Shown here one piece after another: positions 33,074-45,583 of a stretch of DNA of 64,000 nucleotides (within the stretch, counting starts at the first letter, position 1; each line of letters opens with the position of its first letter). Position numbers and translations under genes: made by a program. The notes under the pieces were generated by a model. The model saw nothing but the letters and a program-made list of their open reading frames with translations, was not told the DNA's origin and made no database searches. The DNA is taken from assembly GCF_901000735.1 (NCBI RefSeq), contig NC_081541.1:30584060-30648059 (forward strand). Reading direction: 5' to 3'. The DNA is from Corylus avellana. Its lineage: Eukaryota > Streptophyta > Magnoliopsida > Fagales > Betulaceae.

Positions 33074-34850
33074 ATATTTATAGTTATATAGCTAGTTTAA
33101 ACAAAATATATATTTTGTTTAAACTAGCTATATACGTATTAAATATATTGCATGTCCATGCATGCTATAATTAAGCTATATAATTAATAAAGTTAAGTTA
33201 ATTATGAAAATTCTAAAACGACTCCAAACGACACCTATTCAAATGTCTAGGTGATTCACAAATATTAAGCGGAATAAGATCTGACCTAACAATCAATAAT
33301 CAACCAAATACAGATATGTAATGAAAATCAAGAACACAGATATTTGGTTACGAAGAGGAAACCATTTAGAGAACTCTCTAAATGTAAAACTTCTCCGGGG
33401 CAGCCAAACCCAGGAAATCAATCCACAATAAGAAGAATAAGGAATACAAGAAGAATTACAAAACCTTTGCAATTTACTCCTCCTTGTACACGACAAGCGA
33501 CCCACTTGACTTCTACCGCAGTAGCCCTTTCCAGAACATCTGGCACAATTCTTCTATAAGATTTCCTTTCACCGGAACTCCGATTGGTTTCACGTATTTA
33601 ATCCCTTCTCAAATAAGCTAGAACAATATCTCTCTCTAAGCGCTCTGATTTTGCTCTCCAAAAATACGTAATGTAAAATGGCAAAATTCGTTTTCTTAAA
33701 TAGAAAATAACCTAATAAATCAGCCATGTCCGGACAGGGCAAATCTAAGGTCCAGACAGGCCTCATAAAATGAGCTTTCTGGAAATGGGGTCCGGACCCT
33801 GCTTCTGGCGGTCCGGACCCCTCCTTCAAAAGATTGTTTCTGGTTTTTGTGTCCGAACCCGGATTCTGGTGGTTCGGACATGATCTAAAACCTGCTCCCT
33901 AAAACACTCATTTTCAACTCCATACATGTAAACCAAATGAGCCAAAACCTAAACTAACAAATTATATAATGATCATGATGCATGCTTCCCTCCATTAATT
34001 AATTCTATTTCAAAGAACTAATTATATAATTATTAAGTATACATATATATAGACCTAGCTATAGATCCTTTTGAAAATAACTACTTACTTGAAGAAATAA
34101 TCATAAACATATATGACATATTTAATGGATCAGTACTTCGTTCTGCAAATTAATTTAGTAATTCAACACTAATCACCACTATATGGGAATTGTTAAAAGA
34201 TAGTTAGAAAATTGATTTTTAATTTATCAATTCTTTTTTTTTTAATTCTTTTAATTTTACTTTGAATATCATTCTCCTACATTAAAGCAATCTAATTGCT
34301 AGCTGCGTGCAGCCTGCACAATGAGAGAGGCATGCACGTATCTTATCAGTCAACGTCCTAAACATCTTTTGGCTATGTTATGCCATCTTATGAATTTGAT
34401 AATATAAATACATTAGAGAGAAAATCATACAATTTTATGAACCTTGAGTACTGCATGCCAGGCAATTTCCTAACTATATTATCGTAGTTTTATTCAAAAG
34501 ATAGTTCAAATATTAATAAATTTTGGTTTTTCATACTACATTATTCAAAGTTATATCAACCTTTTGCATGTTAGAACCCCACAAGCTAGTTAAGTATCCA
34601 CAATTAATTAAATCAAAAGAATTAGATTTCTTAATTTTCTCTATGCCTCTACTTTTCTTAATATATTAATTACAAATTATATATATTACATTATAAAATA
34701 TCAAAAAATTAAATTTAGTTATAACAAAATTTTAATTTATTTATTTTAATGAAATTTATTGTATTTAATTATTTATGTATTTCTAAAGTAAATATTTAAA
34801 TATATTAAAAAAAAATTTCTTTTTTTTTTTTAAAAAAAAAAGAATTATTG
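32891..34850. other. Probable CACTA interior or nested repeats, non-coding
   Basis: TA-rich stretch (about 33038-33069), a perfect 50-bp AT palindrome (33085-33134), then 33290-33960, which contains TGTCCGGACAGG and GGTCCGGACCC repeats and looks like noncoding retroelement DNA of unknown family. No gene. Confidence 0.45.
33085..33134. other. Perfect 50-bp palindrome
   Basis: Inverted repeat without mismatch or loop; half-site contains GCTAGTTTAAACAAAATA. It directly follows a TA microsatellite. Confidence 0.7.
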
Positions 34851-35340
34851 ATGTGCCATATGTGGCACGTCAGAATAGGGATGACGTGCCACATTTGGCA
34901 CATCATTATTTTTTGGCACGTCAGCCCTATTCTAACATGCCACATACGGCACGTCAAGATCCCCCTCGAGCCAACCCCCGTGCGCACGTCTCATCTCCCT
35001 CTGCAACGTACCATGCCTCATTAATTGAGGCACTTGATTTTTTTGTTATTTTTTTTTTTCTTTACTTTCCCTCTTCGACCACCAGCTCCTTCTTTTCTTT
35101 TTTCTCCATTCTTTCTTTTTTCTCCTTCTTTCTCCTTTCTTCCACCATTCTCAAGCTGAAGCTCAAGCTTCTTTTTTCTTTTTTTTTTCCTCCTCTCCAC
35201 CCGGCCCATATAATCTCTCTCAAGCTCACTAGCTTTCTCTCTCATGAAGTCTCCTCCGCAACTAAACCCGCCGGCCATACGCCCTTCGGGTCCGGCCGTC
35301 ATCCTCTCTCCCTCCGCATCTAGCTCCTACAAGAGCTCCT
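34851..35340 (+). other. GGCACGTCA inverted repeats and CT-rich leader of a transposase gene
   Basis: 34851-34960 holds five or six GGCACGTCA / TGACGTGCC copies in both orientations, then comes a strongly CT-rich tract (35040-35330). It resembles the terminal array plus 5' leader of a CACTA element lying just upstream of the TNPA-like exons. Confidence 0.45.
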
Positions 35341-35628
35341 ATATATATAATAACTGATTTTTTGTGTTAATTATTTAAATTTTTTATTTTTTTGAGATAG
35401 TTAATTATTGTTAATTTGTTAATTAATTAGGTGATTCGTGCTGTGTGTTATGATTGTTATTTGATATGTGGTATATATGAACAACCATGTGGTTTTGATT
35501 GTTATATTTTTATAACTAGTAATTAACTTAGATTTATTTATTTTATTTGTTTAGTGATATGTAATAATAAATGCATTTAAATTTGGATTTGTATATTGTT
35601 TAGGTTTTGCCCTATTAAATTTTATAAA

Positions 35629-38090
35629 TGCTATACGATGTTGGTCAGAGTCAAGGGCCTGACGATTCTAAAGTCAACTACCACAAGATTGAGCCCCTCC
35701 TCTTGAGTAGCAATCATGATCATGTTAACCCACCTGATGATGTTGATTACGTCCAACCCGATTTAACACTAATCAAAGTGTATGTCATTTAATGAAATTG
35801 GAGTACACCCTTATTTTTTAATTTATATATATATATATATATATATACATTAATTTGTAACTGTTTTTTATGTTAACCATGAAATTTATATGTACAATGA
35901 GTAAATGATATATAATTAATTGAATAACTAGTATATGTTTAAAATTTTAAATGTGTGATTAGTTTATATACGCTTGTACATATTTACTTATTGTAAATAC
36001 TAATTCGATCCGCAATGTATTTTGCAGGCAGATATGAGTTGCATGGAGAAGAGAAAAGCATAGAGGCAACCTACCGTGCGGTTGACATCGAGCGCCCAGG
36101 TGTCGGGCTCATCCCCCCGAGCTAATAGGGAGCCAAAAGGGTATCGACTAGTACTTCCACATCATGTGGAAGGGCAGACCCTTGCGGGGCAGGACTTCGG
36201 CTTTGCTAGTGACATTCATGGAGATTCTCAGCATACTCCGCCCGAGCCGGGCACATCCACACCTTTCACACTCAACTTCACGACGTTGAGCGATTTAAGG
36301 ATCGTTTCACATAGCCATTTTGATCGGCCCCCGTATAACATCAGACTACAAGTGGATGATAGTGATGAGACACAGCCCTCCAAGAATGTGGGTGATGAGG
36401 ATGGTGCCGCGTAGGATACGCATCCCGATGATGCTGCTAGACGCCCGTTGGAGCTCAACGAGGTTCGAACGATAAGTAAGAATATGTGCTAAAAATTGTA
36501 ATATATTTTTAATTTTATTATGTAGTTAGTTTTAATTTGTAACTAACTTGTTTGAATCATTAATGTATTAGGTATAAATGAAGATGACATCACCGGCTAT
36601 CATGTTTTGAGTGTCAAGGCTGGGCACAAGTTGTGGGAGATCCCTGATGGGCAAAGGATCATGTGTGAGTATAACCCCGTGTAATAGCCTGTGGGACAAA
36701 GCGCTTCGAAATTTAGACGGATGACCAGATTGTTCGTCAGGAACAGCAATTATGTACGGATTAGCGACGAGTAGAAGAATATACCAGAGCATATGAAGGA
36801 GGATATATAGGATGCCTTGATGGTATGTTTGAATTAAATATTATTGTATTTATGATAATTATGTGTATGTTATTTTGTCAAATATATGCCTTATTGTTAA
36901 TATAAATATTTTAATTTATGCATAAGCACTTTTGTATCCTGCCTGAGTGCAATATCGTGGCGATAAAACGGGATGCGTTCAAAGATATGAGCAACATGCT
37001 TAAGACTTGGAAGTATGAATTTAAGCATAGTCTTAACATTCAGCCGGGCAATACTTTGGCAATAGTGAAGGCTAGGGTAGGGGAACTTATGCTATCCACA
37101 TATAATAGCACAGACGTGGATATTTTTTTGGAAAAATGGTGTAGTGAAGAGAATCAAGTAAGTCACATATTATATTGGGTTTTGTTTAGTTTTATTAAAA
37201 AGAATGTATTAGGCTAAAATATTAACAATGTTAATTATGTAGGAATGTGATGCGTGTATGAAGCGAATGTGGTCCATGAACCAAACGCCTCACTGCATCG
37301 AGTCGAAAAGCTTTGCCAAGATTCCACATGAAAAAGTATGTGTGTTATATATATATGTCTTCATTTAATTTATGCTGAGTTGATAAATTATGTATATTTT
37401 AATACTTATTTGAAAATTATGTTTATGTTTTATTTGTTTGTGTAGGTCATGAATACAAGGACTTCGCCTACACAAGCACAGTTTTACATCAATATACACG
37501 TGAATAAGGATGGCAAATATCCAAATGATTCGGTCAGGAAGAGATGTGTATGCTACTAATAACCAATGTATTGGTTAATATCTATTTCTTTTTATTTCAA
37601 TTTAATATTTCTGATTAATTCTTTTAATTATTTATCATGTTGCAAATTTAATGTATACCCTACAGGAGAGGATGGAGGAGCTACTACCCATTGACCCTGC
37701 TGCTACAAAATCTATAACCGATGGCACCATATGGTGGGCACCCGATGATGAGTACTCACAAGCGATCAGCAATAAGTCTAAGTATACTGGTCGGGTTCGT
37801 CAGGTTGGTTCAAATATTCTACTTGTGTGCGGCAGCATACATTCCTATTATAAACCAGTCATACCACGGTCACAAAATCCCAAGAGCTCGAGGGTCTCAC
37901 AAATGGTAGAAGTTACACTTCAAGCTGAAAGGGAGAAGCACAAGGGGGAGATAGATGCGCTGTTAGAGGCACATCGAGAGCAGACAGCTGCACAGCAAGC
38001 GGAAAGAGAGAAGCACATGGCGGAAATAGATGCGCAGTTAACAAAACAATATCGATATTGTTTTGTTAGAACAAGATGCATGTTATGAAT
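35629..38090 (+). pseudogene. TNPA-like CACTA (En/Spm) transposase gene, decayed
   Basis: A spliced gene resembling the plant Ptta/En/Spm transposase family (Pfam Transposase_24 type). Exon-like pieces: 35629-35780, about 36028-36414, 36572-36822, about 36919-37158, 37243-37335, 37446-37548 and 37666-about 38040, most with GT/AG borders. Recognisable parts are GGTIWWAP-like (DGTIWWAPDDEYSQAI), FLEKWCSEENQ, and a C-terminal Glu/Lys-rich coiled coil (AEREKHKGEIDALLEAHREQ). The 36572-36822 exon has at least three stops, two exactly where tryptophan is expected (TGG to TAG). Similarity ends at a perfect palindrome at 38040-38067. TNPA-like proteins bind subterminal repeats; this copy is dead. Confidence 0.65.
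38040..38067. other. Perfect 28-bp palindrome at the end of transposase similarity
   Basis: Half-site AACAAAACAATATC, no loop. The coiled-coil coding sequence stops here, suggesting a rearrangement breakpoint or inverted-duplication scar. Confidence 0.6.
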
Positions 38091-38259
38091 AGAGAGGAAG
38101 CGTTGTTATAAATAAATAAATTATTAAAAAATAAATAAATGAAAAGACATGCATGTAATGAAAGAGGATGATAATTGATTCTTTATAATGCTAAGAGATG
38201 GTTAATAATAAATAGAAAACTGATGCGTAAATAGAGAATTATAAAAAATAGTTACTGTG

Positions 38260-38800
38260 CGTGGTCTTTACCAATCGTTTATCAGATATATTCTTTTTGA
38301 ATATATAATCATCATTCAATCAAGAAATTGGAATAATAAAGCTCTACAAATCTAGAGCACTTGCTCTAAAATTACAACATCATGGATATCCCAAAATTTC
38401 TTCTATCCAAACTTTATTCATGAAATGTTTAACAGCTGCCTTCGCTAGACCATGAATTCATTGAATTCGCCTCTATTTATGTTGACATTGTCAACTTCTT
38501 AATGTATTGAGGACGCCTTTAATATCCGCTACCACTTGCCCATATTTGCTCCAACTTCGTCCCATAACATTGAGTGCATAACCACTTGCAATGAGTCATT
38601 TTTTAAGATAATACCTTGTAGACCCAAATCTTGATTAAACCTTTTCACACTCAGCACCACTAGTGCTTTAGTTATCACACGCTCCTGTATTACGTACCCA
38701 GATAGTCTTACTTTTACCTGCAATCACCTAGCCCTCATAGTCTCGCACTCTCGCACAATGATTCTAACAAATTTTATATATATATTTGCTTCTTGTATGC
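38260..38800 (-). mobile_element. LINE fragment, RNase H domain
   Basis: The minus strand at 38529-38723 reads as the RNase H part of a plant LINE (FNQDLGLQGIILKNDSLQVV, then WDEVGANMGKW). It is broken by stops on either side. No poly-A tail or target duplication is seen. Confidence 0.65.
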
Positions 38801-39414
38801 TAAAAAACACATAATAATTTTATAAGAGGAATTTAAAAAATAATAATAATAATAATCATCTAACTCAATTTGAAGAAAATCTTTGTCGTCCACAATTTAA
38901 TATCATGTATCAATTACTGAATAAAAATGGAGAAAGTTACAAGCTCATAATACATAAATAGAAAGTGATTTATTGGTCCAATCCTACTAATTATCATGTT
39001 GGAAGGACCTTTGTAAACTATTCCTCCTCCCTTTTTTTATAGATTAAAAAAATATATATTAAACAAAGATTATAGCTAATCAAAAGCTTTTTATCTGTTT
39101 TACCTAGTGGGTTTTAAAATGCACCCTACATCTAATTATTTATCACTTTTCTATACGATTTATAAATTATTTTTTTAAAAAAAAAAAATCGTATTTTTTT
39201 AATATATTTTTTTCAAAGATTTATTTTTTTAATTGTCATATTTTTCTAAAGCTTTTGCAACTTGTTTCAAAGAACAAATACCAAACAAATAAAGCAAATG
39301 ACACTATATTATTATGCCATGAAAAGTTCAGCAATATTAAATTAAAAAAGTGAAAATGCACTTAATATAAACTAGCATAAATAAAATGGATAAATACAAA
39401 ATTAATCTTTGTAG
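38801..39414. other. Intergenic, AT-rich
   Basis: No gene or bounded element seen. Confidence 0.5.
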
Positions 39415-40093
39415 TCGGCATAAATTACAAATAACTCAATGAGGTATAAAAAATAATTTATAGGTCTCGAGGTAGCCAAAATAACAGTTAACTCATTGTC
39501 CCTCTCACCTCTTGTGTGGACATGTCAAAAAAAATAAAAAAAACTCATTATCCTTGAAATCAATTTATGTAAAGTAACTTAACAAAATATGTCACTTTGC
39601 TATGTAATACCCAATAAAAACGCGATACGTGTTATTATTAATTTCTAACTTTTAAAAATGACAATTAAAATTTTTCACATCATTTTACCACGCCAGCTAA
39701 GATACATATCAGCCATCACTCCACATCATACGGCTACAGTAAATTAACATAATCTCTTATATCCCTAAAATTTTACCTAGTGTGTAACCCTCCCTCATCT
39801 TAATCTTTATCAGCCACTTCACAAAATGCGACAGTCAAACTCTCACAAAATACTCCCAAATCTTGGCGAGAAAGATGAAAATGAGGAAAGGTTACGCGTG
39901 GAGTAAAATTTTGGGGATAAAAGAGATTATGTTAATTTACTATAACAGTATGACATGACAAAATAACTGATTCTATTGAGTTACTTAATCGAAATTGATT
40001 TTAGGAAATAAACTTTTATTTTGGCCTACCCTAAGGATCTATAAATTATTTTTTATATCACAATGAGAGATTTATAATTTATGCCAACTACAT
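39415..40093. mobile_element. Long foldback (inverted-repeat) element
   Basis: Outer arms match in inverted orientation (39415-39490 with 40010-40093, e.g. GGCATAAATTAC / TTTATGCC and CTATAAATTATTTTTTATA). Inner arms also match (39723-39880 with 39840-39958, e.g. AGTAAATTAACATAATCTC). The left arm is longer because it carries a SINE 3'-tail fragment (39500-39540, CTTGTGTGGACATGTC). Non-coding; a transcript would form a long hairpin. Confidence 0.6.
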
Positions 40094-40860
40094 GAACCTA
40101 TAAATTATTTGTTTTTATTTTTTTATTTTTTTTTTGAAGGAAAATCATTCTTATCTCATTAATAGATAAATCAAGAGCATTAAAACTCTTACAATCACAG
40201 AACATAACATTCTGAAAGATCCTAGCCGAAACTAAACGATTAAAGTCGTAACTAAAAGATTACACATCAAAGACGCCAAACATCCGCTAACCTATAACTA
40301 ATCTTCAGTTGGAATAACAGATCTGCGCTAGGCAGATACAAACTAATGCATAGGAAGCTTTTATTCCTCGACCTTGGGATCAAAAGGACCCCATGCCGAC
40401 ACACATCCTCCTGAACCCGAAAGCCAGGATATCGTTCACATCCACAACCCCAAGGGTCTGGACCAAAATAATAAGCGAGTAGATCAAGAGAGAGGACGTG
40501 GCCTTATTACAAGCAGCAAGAAAACAAGAAAAATACAGGAAAAATCAAAGCAATACAACTAAAAATTTAAAAATATGAGCACACTAGGCGGATGACAGCA
40601 GCCGGAAGAAATGCCGATCACGTGCTTGTCGGAAACCGATGCGTAGATGGCGCTGGAAGCACATCGCGGTGGGGACGCGTGAAAAGACCCAGCAGAAGAC
40701 AGTAAACGGCAAAGCTGGCGCGGAGGGGATCGGCGGCACACTCAAAGAATTGGTATAAATTATTTGTTATACCATAGGAAGTGATTTATAATTTAAGCCA
40801 ACTACATGAACCTATAAATTATTTATTATACCACAGATAATGATTTATAATTTAGGCCAA
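40025..40860. repeat. Three tandem copies of a ~62-bp unit, split by a LINE
   Basis: The unit contains CTATAAATTATTTGTTATACC...GATTTATAATTTA.GCCAACTACATGAAC; copies lie at about 40030-40100, 40101-40120 plus 40752-40812, and 40813-40858. The second is interrupted by the retroelement below. The unit is also the outer arm of the foldback element. Confidence 0.65.
40106..40766 (-). mobile_element. Non-LTR retroelement 3' end with target duplication
   Basis: An insert at about 40121-40751, flanked by ATAAATTATTTGTT on both sides, starts with a poly-T-rich run (poly-A tail on minus). The GC-rich interior has no intact ORF. The segment CTAACCTATAACTAATCTTCA and its surroundings are shared with 63710-64000, so both belong to one family, probably a LINE 3' region. 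Confidence 0.7.
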
Positions 40861-41837
40861 TCACAAATACTAATATTGCAGTTATCCTTAAATAAAAATG
40901 CAGATCCCCTGTCCTATGTCATAGAGGCAAAGAAGAACGAACAAGGGTTCATTTGTTGGAGAGAAAGCGGGAAATTGGGGGGCGGGGGGATACCAATTCT
41001 TGAATTAGTTGTTAAACACAAATTAAGAATTGAGTATAATATTTATGAAATAAAAATATAGTTAATAACGTTAAAAAGAAATACAAAAGGAGTGAATGGG
41101 TCCCATAAATACCCCAATTCATTTTTAAAAGTGCTTTATAAAAACATTTAAAAAAATATATATTATATTCCTCCTTTTTTTTTTTTTTTTTTTATATGTC
41201 TGCACAAGAGAGGGGGGGGGAATTCGAATTAATGACCTTTCTTCATTAGGCGTGGTCCCAGCCAATTAAACTACCTCTTAGAGCATAGGCTCTCAAAATT
41301 TTCAAAAAAATGCTTATAAATGTTTTATGAAATATCCTCTTCAAAATTAATTGTTTACTTTCTCAAAATTCCTTCCGACACTTAAAAAAAAAAATAAATA
41401 AATAAATCTTCTATGAGGATATGGTGTAAAACTTAATTTTACAGCATTCAATTGAAATTTGAAACACAGAATACAATAGAGACGAAAACATGGTATTTTT
41501 AATTTAAATCAATACCATAGATTTATTCATTTATTCTAACCCAACATCCCCCACCCATTTCCAAAGCCTAAGCACCGAAGTCTCCAAAATCAACCAAGAC
41601 GATGGCTTTGGTGGTTTTGTCAATTTTGTGTATAAGGTATTTTGTTAAGAGAATAAATAAATAAATAAATAAACAAATAATTATTTGGTGTAGAGGATTA
41701 TATTACTTTTTTTTTTGTGTGTTTGAAGCTTATGTGTCTGCCTCATATTCGCGCGTGCAAAACACACAATTTACACCACGAACTGACTGAAATTATTCTC
41801 TAAAAAAATAGAAGTTTCCATTCTACTATCTCTCTCA

Positions 41838-41870
<33 letters not shown>

Positions 41871-43067
41871 CTTAATTGATGTGGCATGTTTAATTTACTT
41901 TTTAACTTTTTTTATTTATAATTAGAATTAATGTAAGAGTAAATTAATCATAACACATCAATTGAGTAAGGAAAAAGAAACAGATAAATGCAAAATAGCA
42001 TAACGACTTTATAGTGAAAGTTCTAAAAGAAAAAGAAAAAAAGAAAAAGGAAGCCACCGCGTTGACGAGTACATTCAAGCTTGGTGCCTACGCCTCCTTT
42101 TCTTTCCTAGAATTGACTCTCACCTACCAAAATAAAGTTTTATTTTTATTTTTTATTTTTTATTTATTTTTTTGGTGAGTTACCAATATAAAGTTGACCT
42201 TGTTTAAATGTTTTTTTTTTTTAATGTTTTTTGTATCAACACATTTAAAAAATAAATAAATAAATAAGATTTTTATAACATCTTTACCACGCTTAAAGAC
42301 TTCGTGATTTGAACTCATTATACATATTCCTTGAATAATGCTACACCTTTTTAAAAAAAAAAAATCATTTTTTGCATTTTTAGTTTTATTTTTTTATAAA
42401 AAAATAATTTTAATTTTAATTTTATTAAGAGCATTTTCGTCATTAGGAATAAATTCAGCGGCAGAATTAGAATATTTAGTTTGGGAGGCAAAACTTTATT
42501 TTCAAAAATAAAAATAAAAATTGGACCACCCTATGACTTGAGGGGCTGGAGTGGTTCGGGCCCCTGAAGAAATTGACAATTTTTTATATTCTGTGAAGAC
42601 AATGTTACAATTGAAAATTTAAGCAATAACATTGTCAAATTAGGTAATAATTTGAGAAGAATATGTTACATATGTAGACTTTCATAATCTTTTATAACTG
42701 GTTGACACATGTCAGCATGTAATTTAAGGATTTCAATAAACTACATTATATGTTATATATATAATAGCCACGAACAGAACCATGTAGCTCCCAACTCCCA
42801 AGCTTCCAACATAGTCCCCAACACAAATTTTAAAAATACCTCTAAATTACAGGACCGCAACAGCTGGCTCACATCATAATGTTTTGACAAAAAAAAATAA
42901 AATAAATAATTTCATACACATTAAAAAGAAAGTTAATTCATAGCGTGTATCGCGCATGATCTTTTTTATTAATAGGGTCCAAGCTCGATCCGTTTCTGAA
43001 CACGGGAAAAAAGAAAGACAACGACATACAACATACAACATACGTCACCGTAACAACATCACAAGAA
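40861..43067. other. Spacer upstream of LHT-like gene 3
   Basis: AT-rich; a SINE copy at 41183-41290, TA repeat at about 41840-41868, and a 42470-42560 stretch resembling a transposon end. No gene. Confidence 0.55.
41183..41290 (-). mobile_element. tRNA-derived SINE copy
   Basis: Minus strand: box-A-like GGTAGTTTAATTGGCTGGG, box-B-like TTCGAATTCCC, then a CTTGTGCAGACATAT-type tail and poly-A. Same family as 54180-54298 and 63447-63575. Confidence 0.65.
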
Positions 43068-43075
43068 TGACGTCA
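43068..43075. promoter_or_regulatory. TGACGTCA bZIP site upstream of LHT-like gene 3 (left copy)
   Basis: Perfect 8-bp CRE/TGA-type palindrome 317 bp before the ATG; second copy at 44586-44593. Binding is inferred from the motif only. Confidence 0.4.
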
Positions 43076-43391
43076 CTGTTTGACATGTATTCCAGGTCAT
43101 GATATACGCTTGAAGCAAACGTATATGGTAGTGATTGATGATCACAATTCACACCCCCAACTCCCAACAAGAGGAGCTGAATTTCTTCTATGTAATTATC
43201 CCTCTCTCTATATATATAAACGGGTTATTTGAGAGATAATTGGCGACCCGAAAACCACCCGTCAAGCCTTCTTAATTATCACCACCCAATTACCGCCACC
43301 GCTGAAATAGACACTTCCCCTCGCAATCGGTGGTCTATTAAACTTGACCCACAGAGTTGTGCGAAGTAAGGGGAGGCCGGGAGGAGCAGCC

Positions 43392-43693
43392 ATGGGAGAG
43401 GTAGTGGTGGAAGCAGATTACAGTTCTGAAATTCCTCTCCACCATTCCAGAAGGCATGATGAAATGCAAGAGCGAGGGCAAGATGGGAAAGATGATCACC
43501 AATTCGCCATTTCCGTCGCAGATAGTCCGGATATTATTTCTAAACCATCAAATTGGCACAACCCACAAGAAGCTTGGCTTCCCATCACCGAGTCCAGAAA
43601 TGGCAACGTCTTTTCTGTTACTTTTCATATACTCTGCTCCGGGATTGGAATGCAAGCCCTTCTTCTTCCTGTTGCATTTGCTACACTCGGATG
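43392..43693 (+). pseudogene. Extra copy of exon 1 of LHT-like gene 3
   Basis: Sequence and reading frame identical to 44910-45211, with the same Kozak-like GCAGCCATGGG start and donor. No exon 2 follows before the gap, so it is a duplicate first exon, most likely an assembly or haplotype artefact rather than a truncated gene. Confidence 0.8.
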
Positions 43694-44065
43694 GTAAGCT
43701 TTATATATATATATTATATTTATATATCTTTCCTAGCCTGTGATTTATTATTCATCTTTTCATGCATTGTTTATATTATAAACACGAGAAGAAAAAAAGA
43801 GATGGAATCAAAAGGTCTGTGATTTTTTTCATGTGTGTTTCAGAGAATTGAAAGGTTACCAAACTTTTCCGGGTCTTTTGGATTTGCCGGGAACCGGGTT
43901 CCCGAGTTGATTCCGGTGACCGGTAGAGATGAACTGGACCCGTCAACGTTTTTCTATTCACAGTACGAGAGATTCTATAAATGGCTTCTTCTTCTTCTTC
44001 TTCTTTTTTACTGTTTATATATATATATATAATGAAATAGAATAAACTTAATAAACTTAGGATTT

Positions 44066-44165
44066 NNNNNNNNNNNNNNNNNNNNNNNNNNNNNNNNNNN
44101 NNNNNNNNNNNNNNNNNNNNNNNNNNNNNNNNNNNNNNNNNNNNNNNNNNNNNNNNNNNNNNNNN
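44066..44165. other. Assembly gap (100 N)
   Basis: Exactly 100 N between two near-identical 1.42-kb segments. Confidence 0.98.
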
Positions 44166-45583
44166 TAATAATTTGAGAAGAATATGTTACATATGTAGAC
44201 TTTCATAATCTTTTATAACTGGTTAACACGTGTCAGCATGTAATTTAAGGATTTCAATAAACTACATTATATGTATATATAATAGCCACGAACAGAACCA
44301 TGTAGCTCCCAACTCCCAAGCTTCCAACATAGTCCCCAACACAAATTTTAAAAATACCTCTAAATTACAGGACCGCAACAGCTGGCTCACATCATAATGT
44401 TTTGACAAAAAAAAATAAAATAAATAATTTCATACACATTAAAAAGAAAGTTAATTCATAGCGTGTATCGCGCATGATCTTTTTTATTAATAGGGTCCAA
44501 GCTCGATCCGTTTCTGAACACGGGAAAAAAGAAAGACAACGACATACAACATACAACATACGTCACCGTAACAACATCACAAGAATGACGTCACTGTTTG
44601 ACATGTATTCCAGGTCATGATATACGCTTGAAGCAAACGTATATGGTAGTGATTGATGATCACAATTCACACCCCCAACTCCCAACAAGAGGAGCTGAAT
44701 TTCTTCTATGTAATTATCCCTCTCTCTATATATATAAACGGGTTATTTGAGAGATAATTGGCGACCCGAAAACCACCCGTCAAGCCTTCTTAATTATCAC
44801 CACCCAATTACCGCCACCGCTGAAATAGACACTTCCCCTCGCAATCGGTGGTCTATTAAACTTGACCCACAGAGTTGTGCGAAGTAAGGGGAGGCCGGGA
44901 GGAGCAGCCATGGGAGAGGTAGTGGTGGAAGCAGATTACAGTTCTGAAATTCCTCTCCACCATTCCAGAAGGCATGATGAAATGCAAGAGCGAGGGCAAG
45001 ATGGGAAAGATGATCACCAATTCGCCATTTCCGTCGCAGATAGTCCGGATATTATTTCTAAACCATCAAATTGGCACAACCCACAAGAAGCTTGGCTTCC
45101 CATCACCGAGTCCAGAAATGGCAACGTCTTTTCTGTTACTTTTCATATACTCTGCTCCGGGATTGGAATGCAAGCCCTTCTTCTTCCTGTTGCATTTGCT
45201 ACACTCGGATGGTAAGCTTTATATATATATATTATATTTATATATCTTTCCTAGCCTGTGATTTATTATTCATCTTTTCATGCATTGTTTATATTATAAA
45301 CACGAGAAGAAAAAAAGAGATGGAATCAAAAGGTCTGTGATTTTTTTCATGTGTGTTTCAGAGAATTGAAAGGTTACCAAACTTTTCCGGGTCTTTTGGA
45401 TTTGCCGGGAACCGGGTTCCCGAGTTGATTCCGGTGACCGGTAGAGATGAACTGGACCCGTCAACGTTTTTCTATTCACAGTACGAGAGATTCTATAAAT
45501 GGCTTCTTCTTCTTCTTCTTCTTTTTTACTGTTTATATATATATATATAATGAAATAGAATAAACTTAATAAACTTAGGATTT
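44166..45583. repeat. Right copy of the 1.42-kb repeat
   Basis: Counterpart of 42645-44065; contains the promoter, exon 1 and start of intron 1 of LHT-like gene 3. Confidence 0.92.

Larger units (their letters stand above)
42645..44065. repeat. Left copy of a 1.42-kb repeat abutting the N gap
   Basis: Nearly identical to 44166-45583 (a few SNPs and a 3-bp TA-repeat difference). It ends at the last base before the gap while its partner begins at the first base after it, the signature of two overlapping contigs that were not merged. Confidence 0.92.

Noticed and set aside
35021..35323. Frames of about 90-150 aa over the CT-rich tract
   Set aside because: Low-complexity translation of a pyrimidine-rich leader; no start context or domain.
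40374..40741. Short frames in the GC-rich stretch near 40560
   Set aside because: They lie inside a truncated retroelement bounded by a target duplication.
43344..43391. Upstream start for LHT-like gene 3 exon 1 (16 extra residues)
   Set aside because: The ATG at 43392/44910 has a much better context (GCAGCCATGGG) and the extension is not seen in the paralogues.
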